A stretch of DNA of 64,000 nucleotides, from NCBI RefSeq assembly GCF_014205765.1, contig NZ_JACIIZ010000013.1:124001-188000 (forward strand), given 5' to 3'. A program made the position numbers and the translations under genes. Positions within the stretch are counted from its first letter, which is position 1; each line of letters starts with the position of its first letter. Source of the DNA: Nitrospirillum iridis (GTDB lineage Bacteria > Pseudomonadota > Alphaproteobacteria > Azospirillales > Azospirillaceae). Positions 26,365-34,453 of this stretch are shown here, one piece after another. The notes below the pieces were generated by a model. It was not told the DNA's origin, made no database searches, and saw only the letters and a program-made list of their open reading frames with translations.

Positions 26365-27951
26365 ATGAACGGCGGCAGTCCGCTGGGGTCCTGGGATGTG
26401 GCGATCATCCTGGTGTATGTCGTGGCGATCATCGCCATCGGGTTGGCGGTCAGCCGCCGCCAACGCACGGCCTCGGACTATTTCCTGGCCCACAAGTCCA
26501 AGACCTGGCCCGTCATCGGCCTGGCCCTGCTGGCCTCCAACATTTCCAGCACCACGCTGATCGGCCTGGCGGGCGCCGCCTATGATCACGGTATCGCCGT
26601 CTTCGACTATGAGTGGATGGCGGGGGTGGTCCTGGTCTTCTTCTGCATTTTCCTGCTGCCCTTCCTGTTGAAGACGGGGGTGTACACCACGCCCGAATTC
26701 CTGGAACGGCGCTATGATCGGCGGTCGCGCCTGCTGTTCTCGGCCCTCACCCTGTTCCTGAACATCGCGGTCGACACCGCCGGCACGCTGTACGGCGGGG
26801 CGCTGATGTTCCAGCTGGCTTTCCCGGGCGTGCCCATGGGCGTCATCGTCCTGCTGCTGGCGCTGGGGGCCGGCATCTACACCACGGCGGGGGGCTTGGC
26901 CGCCGTCATGGTGACCGAGACCATCCAGGCCGTGCTGCTGCTGACCGCCGCCGCCGTCATCGCCGTCATGGCGTTCGCGCAGGCCGGTGGCTGGGATGCC
27001 GTCATGGCCGCCACCAAACCGGAAATGCTGAGCCTGATCCGGCCGGCGGACGATCCGGTCCTGCCGTGGACCGGCCTGGTGACGGGTGTGCCCCTTATCG
27101 GCTTTTACTTCTGGTGCACCAACCAGTTCATGGTGCAGCGCGTTTTGTCCGCCAAGAGCATCGATCACGGCCGCTGGGGGTGCCTGTTCGCCGGCCTGCT
27201 GAAGCTGCCGGTGTTGTTCCTGATGGTGCTGCCGGGCACCGCCGCCCTGCTGCTGTTCCCCGGGCTGCCCCGGGGCGACCTGGTCTATCCGTCGCTGGTG
27301 TTCAAGCTGCTGCCGGCCGGCGTCGTCGGCCTGGTGGTGGCGGGCTTCCTGTCGGCCATCATGTCGGCCACCGCCTCCACCTTCAATTCGGCCTCCACCC
27401 TGGTCACGATGGATTTCGTGCGCTTGCGCTGGCCCCATTTGGGGGAAAGGCGGCTGGTTACCACCGGGCGTCTGGCGACCCTGGCCTTCATGGGGCTGGC
27501 CGTGCTGTGGGCGCCGCAGATCGCCCGGTTCGGCTCGCTGTGGCAATATCTGCAGGCGATCCTGGCCTATGCCGTGCCGCCGGTCGTCGCCCTGTTCCTG
27601 GTGGGGCTGTTCTGGGCGCGGGCCAATGCCACCGGGGCTTTCGCCGCCTTTTCCGGCGGGCTGGTCCTGGGGCTGGGCTTGTTCGTCTATTGCGTGGTCC
27701 TGGGGCACGGCGGGCCCCACTTCCTGCTGATGGCGCCGCTGCTGGTCCTGGCCTCCGCGGTCATCCTGGTGGTGGTCAGCCTGGTCACCGGCGACGGCAA
27801 ACCCAGCGACGGGGCCGCCCTGGTCTGGACACCCACGGTTTTCCGGGCGGAGACGGCGACCTTGGCGGGCCAGCCGTTTTGGATGAACTACCGCGTCCTG
27901 TCCCTTGCCCTCCTGGGCCTCACCGCGGTGCTGGTGGTGTGGTTCCGCTGA
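26365..27951 (+). CDS. Sodium:solute symporter (SSS/SGLT family), probable sugar transporter
   Basis: A 528-residue inner-membrane protein with about 13-14 hydrophobic segments. It has SSS-family features such as SNISSTTLIGLAGAAYDHG (residues about 55-75) and the later FLSAIMSATASTFNSASTLV, which matches the conserved STxxxS region of SGLT-type carriers. It should import a sugar with sodium. The ATG at 26365 follows AGGGAGG at good spacing. It is divergent from the SuxA-like receptor gene and shares its control region. Its last 32 bases overlap the 3' end of the LacI gene on the other strand. In xanthomonad sux loci the inner-membrane step uses an MFS protein, so this would be a substitution. 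Confidence 0.88.
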   Translation: MNGGSPLGSWDVAIILVYVVAIIAIGLAVSRRQRTASDYFLAHKSKTWPVIGLALLASNISSTTLIGLAGAAYDHGIAVFDYEWMAGVVLVFFCIFLLPFLLKTGVYTTPEFLERRYDRRSRLLFSALTLFLNIAVDTAGTLYGGALMFQLAFPGVPMGVIVLLLALGAGIYTTAGGLAAVMVTETIQAVLLLTAAAVIAVMAFAQAGGWDAVMAATKPEMLSLIRPADDPVLPWTGLVTGVPLIGFYFWCTNQFMVQRVLSAKSIDHGRWGCLFAGLLKLPVLFLMVLPGTAALLLFPGLPRGDLVYPSLVFKLLPAGVVGLVVAGFLSAIMSATASTFNSASTLVTMDFVRLRWPHLGERRLVTTGRLATLAFMGLAVLWAPQIARFGSLWQYLQAILAYAVPPVVALFLVGLFWARANATGAFAAFSGGLVLGLGLFVYCVVLGHGGPHFLLMAPLLVLASAVILVVVSLVTGDGKPSDGAALVWTPTVFRAETATLAGQPFWMNYRVLSLALLGLTAVLVVWFR

Positions 27952-29041
27952 CGGTGCCGCTGCTGGCCCGCACCACCAGCTCGGTCGGCAGCATGACCGA
28001 GCGGGCGGAGCGGCCGGCGATCTGGGCGAACAGGAGGTCCACCAGCAGGCGGCCGCCCGTGGCGGTGTCCTGACGCACGGTGGTCAGGGCGGGATTGTAG
28101 AAGGCCGCCATCTGGATGTCGTCGTAGCCAACCACGGCCACATCCTCGGGCACCGTGAGTCCCTGGTCCTGCAGGGCGCGGATGGCGCTGATGGCGATGA
28201 CGTCGGAACAGGCGAAGACCGCGTCGAAGGAGGCACCCCCGCAGAGAAGGCTGCGCATCGCCGTCAGTGCCGCCGCGCTGGCGAAGCGCGTGGGAACGTC
28301 CAGCGCCGGATCGGGCGTGATGCCGGCGGCCTCCAGCGCCGCGACGTACCCGTCGTGGCGCAGGCGCATTTCCGGCACCGACCGCTGCCCGAGGAAGACG
28401 ATGCGCCGCCGTCCCTGGGCGATCAGATGGCTCACGGCGCGTTCAGCGCCGGCGCGATTGTCCGATCCCACCGTCACATAGTGCTGATCCGCCAGCTGGG
28501 CGCCCCAGACCACCAGCGGCAGATTGCGGGCCGCCAGCTGTTCCAGCCCGAGGTGGGCGGTGCTCTGGCCGATGGCGATCAGCCCGTCCACCCGGCCGGT
28601 GTCCACCAGATCCGTCATGCCCGACGCGCGGCCCGGCCCGATCTTGGACAGCAGCAGGTCGTATCCATGATCGGCGACGGCGTCGGCGATATGGCCCAGC
28701 AGTTCCAGGAAGAAGGGGTCGGAAATGGGCTGGTCGTGTTCGTGCAGCAAGGGGATGACCACCGCGATGGTGCGCGTCTGTCCCTTGCGCAGGCCTTGCG
28801 CCCGGGTGTCGACCCGGTAGGAATGGGACTCCACCAGGGCCTGGATGCGAACCCGCGTCTCTTCATTCACCAGCGGGCTACCCGACAGGGCGCGTGACAC
28901 GGTCGATTTGGAAACCCCCGCCATGCGGGCGATGTCATCCATCTTGACCACGCCCGCCTTCACTTTCGCCTGCCCTTCCTGGGCGGTGGAGGCGGCGGGT
29001 GGGGAGTGCGGGGCGGCCGTCGCGGCCGGCTTCTCAGCCAT
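27920..29041 (-). CDS. LacI family transcriptional regulator, probable sucrose repressor (SuxR-like)
   Basis: A 373-residue regulator. The DNA-binding helix-turn-helix MDDIARMAGVSKSTVSRALS lies at residues about 34-53, preceded by an unusual Ala/Pro-rich extension of about 33 residues. A periplasmic-binding-protein-like effector domain follows (TIAVVIPLLHEHDQPISDP, DGLIAIGQS, FDAVFACSDVIAISA, DVAVVGYDD). Translation may instead begin at the internal Met of MDDIARM. It sits downstream of fructokinase copy 2 on the same strand. The operators between TBDR and symporter genes have the LacI-type centre, so sucrose or fructose is the likely inducer. The ligand is inferred from context. Confidence 0.88.
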   Translation of the reverse strand: MAEKPAATAAPHSPPAASTAQEGQAKVKAGVVKMDDIARMAGVSKSTVSRALSGSPLVNEETRVRIQALVESHSYRVDTRAQGLRKGQTRTIAVVIPLLHEHDQPISDPFFLELLGHIADAVADHGYDLLLSKIGPGRASGMTDLVDTGRVDGLIAIGQSTAHLGLEQLAARNLPLVVWGAQLADQHYVTVGSDNRAGAERAVSHLIAQGRRRIVFLGQRSVPEMRLRHDGYVAALEAAGITPDPALDVPTRFASAAALTAMRSLLCGGASFDAVFACSDVIAISAIRALQDQGLTVPEDVAVVGYDDIQMAAFYNPALTTVRQDTATGGRLLVDLLFAQIAGRSARSVMLPTELVVRASSGTVSGTTPPAPR

Positions 29042-29140
29042 GTCCTGATCCTGACAATTCAACCGCACGACCATACAACAGTAGCCGGGGCACGCGCCGC
29101 AGTCCTGAAAGGGGCCGGCCCCTGACGGGCCGCCCGCGAC

Positions 29141-30043
29141 TCACGCGGCGTCCCAGCCCAGCGCCAGGGCGCCCGCCAATCCGGACCCCGTGTCCAGTCC
29201 CGGGGGCACGATGAAGCCGCTTAAACCGTCGGCCAAAGCGGGATGGTCGATGTAGCCGCCGATGTGGCGGTGGGCGTGGTGGCGCACGCGAGTCAGCAGG
29301 CCGGGCCGGCCGCCCACGCCGCCGCCGATGACGATGCGCTGGGGCGACAGGACGAACAGCAGGTTGGCGACCATCTGGCCCAGATAGCCGCCCACCAGGT
29401 CCCAGACGGGGTGGTCGTCGGGCAGGTCGGTGGCCGGCCGGCCGATGCGCGCCTCGATGGCGGGGCCGCAGGCCAGGCCCTCCAGGCAATCGGCGTGATA
29501 GGGGCAATGGCCGCCGTAGGGGTCCAGCACCGGGTCGCGGCGCACCAGCAGGTGGCCGCCTTCGGGATGGACCAGGCCATGCTGCGGCCGGCCGCCGACG
29601 ACCACGCCGACACCGATGCCGGTGCCCACGGTGACGTAGACATGGCTGTCCAGCCCCTGGGCGGCGCCCCATCGCCCTTCGCCCAGGGCGGCGCCGTTGA
29701 CGTCGGTATCGATGGCGACGGGGACACCCAGCGCGTCGGCCAGGTGGTCGCGCACGGGCGCGCCGGCCCAGCCGGGCTTGGGGGTACGGGTGATGCCGCC
29801 ATAACCGGGGTGCTGCGGGTCCAGCTGCAGCGGGCCGAAGCTGGCGACACCCACGGCGTCCAGCCCGCCCATGCGCGTGGCCAGGCCCTGCAAGGCCTCG
29901 GCGCAGCGGGCCAGCGTCTCCGCCGGCGTGGTCGTGGGGATGCGGAGGGTGTCGATGGGCCGTGGCCGCGTCGCGCCGTCCATCACCGCCGCCCCCACGA
30001 CGGCCTTGGTGCCGCCCAGTTCAACCGCCCCGATGCGCTTCAT
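29141..30043 (-). CDS. ROK family fructokinase, copy 2
   Basis: A 300-residue ROK kinase with all the sites seen in copy 1: RIGAVELGGTKAVVG, VYVTVGTGIGVGVVV and CPYHADCLEGLACGP. It differs from copy 1 at about 12 positions, mostly conservative. DNA identity extends a few bases beyond the stop codon (shared cccgcgactcacgcggcg) but stops at the start codon. It precedes the LacI gene on the same strand with a 99-base gap, so it may be co-transcribed with the regulator. The sucrose locus is thus flanked by two near-identical fructokinase genes about 8.5 kb apart in the same orientation. Confidence 0.9.
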   Translation of the reverse strand: MKRIGAVELGGTKAVVGAAVMDGATRPRPIDTLRIPTTTPAETLARCAEALQGLATRMGGLDAVGVASFGPLQLDPQHPGYGGITRTPKPGWAGAPVRDHLADALGVPVAIDTDVNGAALGEGRWGAAQGLDSHVYVTVGTGIGVGVVVGGRPQHGLVHPEGGHLLVRRDPVLDPYGGHCPYHADCLEGLACGPAIEARIGRPATDLPDDHPVWDLVGGYLGQMVANLLFVLSPQRIVIGGGVGGRPGLLTRVRHHAHRHIGGYIDHPALADGLSGFIVPPGLDTGSGLAGALALGWDAA

Positions 30044-30059
30044 GCCGAACCCTCCCGCG

Positions 30060-30099
30060 TGTCAGGCGGGCATCCTGCCAAGCGCGAACCCGCCTGACA
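30060..30099. terminator. 11-bp inverted repeat upstream of fructokinase copy 2
   Basis: TGTCAGGCGGG (30060-30070) and CCCGCCTGACA (30089-30099) form a perfect 11-bp stem with an 18-base loop. It lies between the host-attachment gene's stop and the fructokinase copy 2 start, both on the minus strand. It has no T-run, so it may be a weak terminator or an operator. Confidence 0.4.
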
Positions 30100-30148
30100 A
30101 CCCAAGGGCGGAGGCCCCTCTGTCATCCATCGCGTTGAAGGGCTTGGA

Positions 30149-30589
30149 TCAAGCGGCCAGCACCATCTGGATGTCGCGCACCGGCAGGTGGGTCAGGTCC
30201 TTCGCGACCTCCGCCACGATGATATCGCGCGTGGCGGGTGTCAGGTGGTGGCGCAGGATGCCCAGGGCCTTGGGCGGGGCGGCCAGCACCATGCGGCCGA
30301 CGGTGCCATTTTGCACCATGGTGTCCAGTCGCCGGGCGACATGGGCCAGGAAATCCGCTTCCGCCTGCGCCTGCCCGTCCGTTTCGTCCGTGGCGCTGCG
30401 CAGGGTGCCGAATTGCACCCGGCCGGGCTGGCCCGTCCCCAGTTCCCGCGAGGGGGTGGTGGGGCGGCTTTCGCTGTATTGCACCGTGAGGTAGAGGTCG
30501 TGCGCGTCGCCATCGTTGCGCAGGACCAGCATTTTGGCCCCGTCACACGTCACCACCCAGCTGTGCCGGGCAATCACCACGCCGTCCAT
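30149..30589 (-). CDS. Host attachment family protein (PF10116-like)
   Basis: A 146-residue soluble protein matching the family named after an Agrobacterium host-attachment factor. It starts with the typical WVVTCDGAKMLVLRNDGD and has LAAPPKALGILRHHL and the C-terminal KDLTHLPVRDI. The fold is related to eRF1 domain 1 and archaeal release-factor-like proteins. The actual function is uncertain and the name should not be taken as proof of a role in attachment. It stands alone on the minus strand, 105 bases after the sigma factor gene. No signal peptide or membrane segment is seen. Confidence 0.82.
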   Translation of the reverse strand: MDGVVIARHSWVVTCDGAKMLVLRNDGDAHDLYLTVQYSESRPTTPSRELGTGQPGRVQFGTLRSATDETDGQAQAEADFLAHVARRLDTMVQNGTVGRMVLAAPPKALGILRHHLTPATRDIIVAEVAKDLTHLPVRDIQMVLAA

Positions 30590-30694
30590 CGCCTTGCTCC
30601 TTCCCGGTAAGTTCGTGCCGCCCTGACCCGTGAAGCCCCTGAGTCGGAACGGCGCCTTTTCGGAAACGGTTGGGCGCGGGATTGGTTCCCTTCG

Positions 30695-31855
30695 TCAGAG
30701 CGCCGCCATTTGCCTGGCCAGCCAACGGCGCTCCGCCAGCGGGGGGGCGAGGTCCAGAGCGGCCTGGTAGGCGTCGCCCGCCTCTGTCCGCCGATCCAGG
30801 CGCCGCAGCAGCTCGGCGCGCACGGCATGATAGGGGATGAAGCGGGCCAGTGCCGCCGCGTCGAGCAAGGCCAGCTCCGCCCAGGCGGCTTCGGGCCCCG
30901 CCACTTCCGCCAGGGCCACGGCGCGGTTCAGCCGTACCACCGGGTCGTCGCGCAGGGACAGCAGCGCGTCGTACAGGCGCAGCACCCGGCGCCAGGGTGC
31001 CGGCTGGGCCAGGCTTGCCCGCGCGCACCACGCCGCCTGGATGGCGGCCTGCAGGGCGCGCGGGCCGCTGGGCGCCAGGGCCGCCGCGCGGATCAGCAGG
31101 CCCTCGGCGGCGGTGATCAGGTCCCGGCGCCACAGAGCGGGGTCCTGCTCCGCCAGGGGGACAGAGGCGCCGTCCGCGTCCAGGCGCGCTGGCCGCCGGG
31201 CTTCGGCATAGCGCACCAGCGCCGCCAGTGACAGCACTTCGGCTTCCGCCGGCAGCAGCTCCGCCAGCACCCGGGTCAGACCCAGGATCTCGGTGGCGTA
31301 GCCGGCGTGCGGGCTGGCGCCGGCCGCGTCCTCGTGCGCCTTGGCGTAGGCGACCTCCAGCGTCGACAGCACGGCATCCAGCCGTTCAGGCCAGGCGGCG
31401 GGGCCGGGAATCTCGAAAGGGACGCCGGCCTGGGCGATCTTGCGCTTGGCGCGCACCAGACGCTGGGCCAGCGTCGGCTCCGGCAACAGGAAGGCGCTGG
31501 CGATCTCCGCCGTGGTCAGGCCGCAGACCAGGCGCAGCGTCAAGGCCGCCCGCGCCTCCACCGCCACCGCGGGATGGCAGCAGACGAAGATCAGGCGCAG
31601 TCGTTCATCGGGGATCAGCCGATCGTCGTCCAGGGCCAAATCCTCCGCGCTGGGCACGGGCGGCGGCGGTTCCGGCGCCAGGCGGGCGGCCGTCCGCCGA
31701 CGCCCCAGCATGTCGAGGGCGACGCGTTCCGCCACCCGGTACAGCCAGGCGTCGGGCCGGGCCGGCAAGGTGCCGTCCCGCCAACTTCGCGCCGCCCGGG
31801 CGTAGGCTTCGGCCGCGGCCTCCTCCGCGATGTCCAGGTCGCGGAACTTCGCCAC
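30695..31855 (-). CDS. ECF42-like RNA polymerase sigma factor with C-terminal TPR-like domain
   Basis: Starting at GTG 31853-31855 the protein has 386 residues. It holds sigma region 2 (DIAEEAAAEAYARAARSW, PDAWLYRVAERVALDMLGRR) and region 4 (ALTLRLVCGLTTAEIASAFLLPE). A long C-terminal helical domain follows, typical of the ECF42/SigJ-like group linked to DGPF proteins. The reading frame stays open upstream of the GTG for about 30 more codons (ALLDQQARDRGRLIAALVAKF), and this stretch looks like sigma region 2.1. No ATG, GTG or TTG in frame was found there, so the true start is unclear. The DGPF/YCII gene directly upstream would be the operon partner. These factors are not usually paired with an anti-sigma. 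Confidence 0.85.
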   Translation of the reverse strand: MAKFRDLDIAEEAAAEAYARAARSWRDGTLPARPDAWLYRVAERVALDMLGRRRTAARLAPEPPPPVPSAEDLALDDDRLIPDERLRLIFVCCHPAVAVEARAALTLRLVCGLTTAEIASAFLLPEPTLAQRLVRAKRKIAQAGVPFEIPGPAAWPERLDAVLSTLEVAYAKAHEDAAGASPHAGYATEILGLTRVLAELLPAEAEVLSLAALVRYAEARRPARLDADGASVPLAEQDPALWRRDLITAAEGLLIRAAALAPSGPRALQAAIQAAWCARASLAQPAPWRRVLRLYDALLSLRDDPVVRLNRAVALAEVAGPEAAWAELALLDAAALARFIPYHAVRAELLRRLDRRTEAGDAYQAALDLAPPLAERRWLARQMAAL

Positions 31856-31941
31856 CAGGGCCGCGATCAGCCGCCCCCGGTCGCGGGCCTGCTGGTCCAG
31901 CAGCGCCCGCGCCAGTGCCGTACCCGTATCGGGTGGGGCGC

Positions 31942-32292
31942 TCAGGTCGGCACCTCCAGCAGGGGCCGCACCTCCACCGCGCCGTTGGCGGCCAGGGGCA
32001 CGCGGCGCGCGATGGCCAATGCCGAGTCCAGGTCCGGCGCCTCGATCAGGTAGAAGCCGCCCAGCTGCTCCTTGGTTTCGGCGTAGGGGCCGTCGTGCAC
32101 CGTCTTCACCCCGCCGGTGGTCCGCACCGTGGTGGCGCTGGTGGTCCCCGCCAGGCCGGCGCCACCCACGCGGGCGGCGCCCAGGCTTCCGGCGAAGGCC
32201 ATGTGCTGGCCGATGATGGCCTGCAGGGCCGGGCTGTCCGGTTCATCACCGTAGACGGCCTCATCCTCGTAAATCAGCAGGGCGTAATGCAT
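31942..32292 (-). CDS. DGPF/YCII-domain protein
   Basis: A 116-residue protein starting MHYALLIYEDEAVYGDE with the DGPF motif in VHDGPYAETKEQLGGFYLI (residues about 68-86), then DLDSALAIARRVP. These small proteins have the YCII dimeric fold and accompany ECF42 sigma factors, for which they are presumed regulators. The ATG at 32290-32292 is preceded by AAGG at a good distance. An upstream in-frame start at 32346 is rejected because it lacks homology. The stop codon lies just inside the open frame that runs into the sigma gene, so translation of the two is probably coupled. Confidence 0.88.
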   Translation of the reverse strand: MHYALLIYEDEAVYGDEPDSPALQAIIGQHMAFAGSLGAARVGGAGLAGTTSATTVRTTGGVKTVHDGPYAETKEQLGGFYLIEAPDLDSALAIARRVPLAANGAVEVRPLLEVPT

Positions 32293-32413
32293 GGGAAAGC
32301 CTTTCCATCGCGGTTTGGGGCGCCGTCCCGGCACCCGGTGCCCCAAGAGACGGGCGAGGGGCGTCGGAATCGACAGCGGACCATTCCCAGCGTGGAAAAT
32401 TTTTCAGCCATGC

Positions 32414-34447
32414 TCAAGTAACCGCCGCGCTTTCCCTCCCTTCCATCCACATCCGTCCGTCCGGCGGGATGGGCCGGTGGGCGTGGTGGCGGGCCAGGGC
32501 GCCCCGCCACCACCCGGCATAGTCCGGCAGGGCCTGCACCTCCACCCCCTCATGGTCCTGGGCCGTGCCCACCTCCCAATAGACCTCCAGATTGCGCAGG
32601 TCCGGGCGGGGCAGGCGGCCGTCCCGGCAGGCGGCCCACATATCGCGGTACAGCCCTTCCAGCGCGCGGACCAGGCCGGGCATGTCGAACAGGGTGCAGC
32701 TGTCGCGGCTGGCGGCCAGGCGGTCGCGGTAGTGCCGCCGCAGGCCCGCGTCGCGGCCCAGGGCCACGGCGCGGTCGACATAGTCCTGCGGGGTGGCGCA
32801 GACCAGGTTGGGCAGGCCTGCGGCCCGGACCAGGCTGCCGCAGACGCGGGCGGCGAAACCCCGACCGTCCAGGGTCAGCACCGGCACCCCCATCCACAGG
32901 GCGTCGCTGGCCGTGGTGTGGGCGCCATAGGGGCAAGTGTCCAGGAACAGGTCGGCCAGAGGATAGCGCGCCAGGTGCTGGGGATTGGCCAGCTTGGGCG
33001 CGAACACCAGCCGTTCCGGCGCGATGCCCTTCGCCGCCGCCACGGCGCGCAGGCGGGCATGGGCGCCGTCGGTGCTGGACAGCAGCCACAGCACGCTGTC
33101 CGGCACGCGGGCCAGGATGGTCAGCCAGCGATCGAAGGTGTGGGGCGTGATCTTGTGGGCGCCATTGAAGCAGCAGAACACGGCACCTTCCGCCGGCAGG
33201 CCGGCCTGTTCGCGCGTGGGGCGGTCGGCCGCGACCTTCCGCTGCCGGTCGTTGGGCTGGTAGCAGGGCAGGCGCAGCACCCGCTCGCTGTAATACCGCT
33301 CCGACTCCGGCGGGATGATCCAGTCGTCGGCGATGATGTAGTGATGGTAGGGGCTGCCCGTCGTGCCGGGGAAGCCCAGCCAGTTGACGATGACCGGCGC
33401 CGGCCGATGCGCCAGCAGCTTGGGCCTGCCTTCCCGGGTGTAGCCGTTCACGTCCACCAGGATTTGGATGCCGTCGTCGGCCATGCGGCGGGCGGCGGCG
33501 GTGTCGTCCAGGCTGGCCAGGTCGGTCCAGCGGTGGGCGCTGGCGCGATAGCGGGCGTGCATGGCGTCGTCGGTGGCGGGGCCGCAATAATAGGCGTGCA
33601 CCTCGACCTCGGCCGGGTCATGCAGGGCGAAAACCTCCGCCATCAGATGGCCGATCGCGTGTTCGCGCAGGTCGGACGACAGATAGCCGATGCGCAGCGG
33701 CCCGCCCTGCCCGGCGGCGCGGGCGGCCCAATGGTCGGTGATGGGCGGTGTCGCCGGTATCCCGACCTCCGTCTTGTTGTAGTGCCAGGCCATGGCCAGG
33801 TGCAGCAGCGGGTCGTCGGTGTGGGCCGCGATGGACAGGGGCGACATGCCGCCCAGCAGGGTGGCGGCGTCCATCCGCTCCCACGGCTGCACCACCGGCC
33901 AGGCGCACTGGCGCTGGCGTAGGGCCAGCAGGTGCTGGATCGCTTCCGCCTGGCGGGGATCGATGTCCAGGCTTTGGCGCAGCTGCGCTTCGGCCGCCGC
34001 ATCCTGGCCGGTGGCCTCCAGCACGCGCGCCGACTGGTTCAGGGCCACGGTCTTGTGGTGGATGGCGTTGCCGGTCACGGGCGCCAGGCGGGCCACCGCC
34101 GCCTGCCATTGGACCAGCGCCGGGCCCGGCCCCGCCACGCGTTCCAGCACCCGGCCCAGATTGATGGCGGCGGGCAGGAAGTCGGGATTGAGATCCACGG
34201 CCCGCTGTAGGCAATCACGTGCCGCCGCGAGGTCGCCCGCCTCGGTCAGCATGACGCCGTGGTTGAACAGCGTGGCGTACAGCAGGGGGTGGTCGGGATT
34301 CTCGGCGATCCACCGGTCGTACAACAGGCGCGCCTGGGGCAGCAGGCCGGCGCGGCGCAGGGCGTCCGCCGTCTGGATCAGGCGGGACAGGTCCAGCGAC
34401 GGTGCCGGCGTCGCCGGCGCGGCGGGGGAGGTCAGGTCGTCGGGCAT
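32414..34447 (-). CDS. TPR and GT41 (O-GlcNAc transferase/SPINDLY-type) glycosyltransferase
   Basis: A 677-residue protein. Residues 1 to about 210 are TPR-like helices (FNHGVMLTEAGDLAAARDCL). The GT41 catalytic part from about 250 has RIGYLSSDLREHAIGHL (donor-side helix), ILVDVNGYTREGRPKLLA, VIVNWLGFPGTTGSPY, FCCFNGAHKITPHTFDRW (Lys equivalent to OGT Lys842, about 432) and DLFLDTCPYGAHTTASDALW (nucleotide-binding HTT, about 510). These match eukaryotic O-GlcNAc transferase block by block. The enzyme should move a sugar from a nucleotide donor to Ser/Thr side chains in the cytoplasm. It starts six bases after the octapeptide-repeat gene, whose Ser/Thr-rich product is the obvious candidate substrate. 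The sugar donor is unknown. Confidence 0.87.
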   Translation of the reverse strand: MPDDLTSPAAPATPAPSLDLSRLIQTADALRRAGLLPQARLLYDRWIAENPDHPLLYATLFNHGVMLTEAGDLAAARDCLQRAVDLNPDFLPAAINLGRVLERVAGPGPALVQWQAAVARLAPVTGNAIHHKTVALNQSARVLEATGQDAAAEAQLRQSLDIDPRQAEAIQHLLALRQRQCAWPVVQPWERMDAATLLGGMSPLSIAAHTDDPLLHLAMAWHYNKTEVGIPATPPITDHWAARAAGQGGPLRIGYLSSDLREHAIGHLMAEVFALHDPAEVEVHAYYCGPATDDAMHARYRASAHRWTDLASLDDTAAARRMADDGIQILVDVNGYTREGRPKLLAHRPAPVIVNWLGFPGTTGSPYHHYIIADDWIIPPESERYYSERVLRLPCYQPNDRQRKVAADRPTREQAGLPAEGAVFCCFNGAHKITPHTFDRWLTILARVPDSVLWLLSSTDGAHARLRAVAAAKGIAPERLVFAPKLANPQHLARYPLADLFLDTCPYGAHTTASDALWMGVPVLTLDGRGFAARVCGSLVRAAGLPNLVCATPQDYVDRAVALGRDAGLRRHYRDRLAASRDSCTLFDMPGLVRALEGLYRDMWAACRDGRLPRPDLRNLEVYWEVGTAQDHEGVEVQALPDYAGWWRGALARHHAHRPIPPDGRMWMEGRESAAVT

Positions 34448-34453
34448 GGGGGA

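Noticed and set aside
20637-30043. Composite transposon bounded by the two fructokinase genes
   Set aside because: The duplicated units are single kinase genes without transposase, terminal repeats or target-site duplications. Gene duplication or conversion explains them better.
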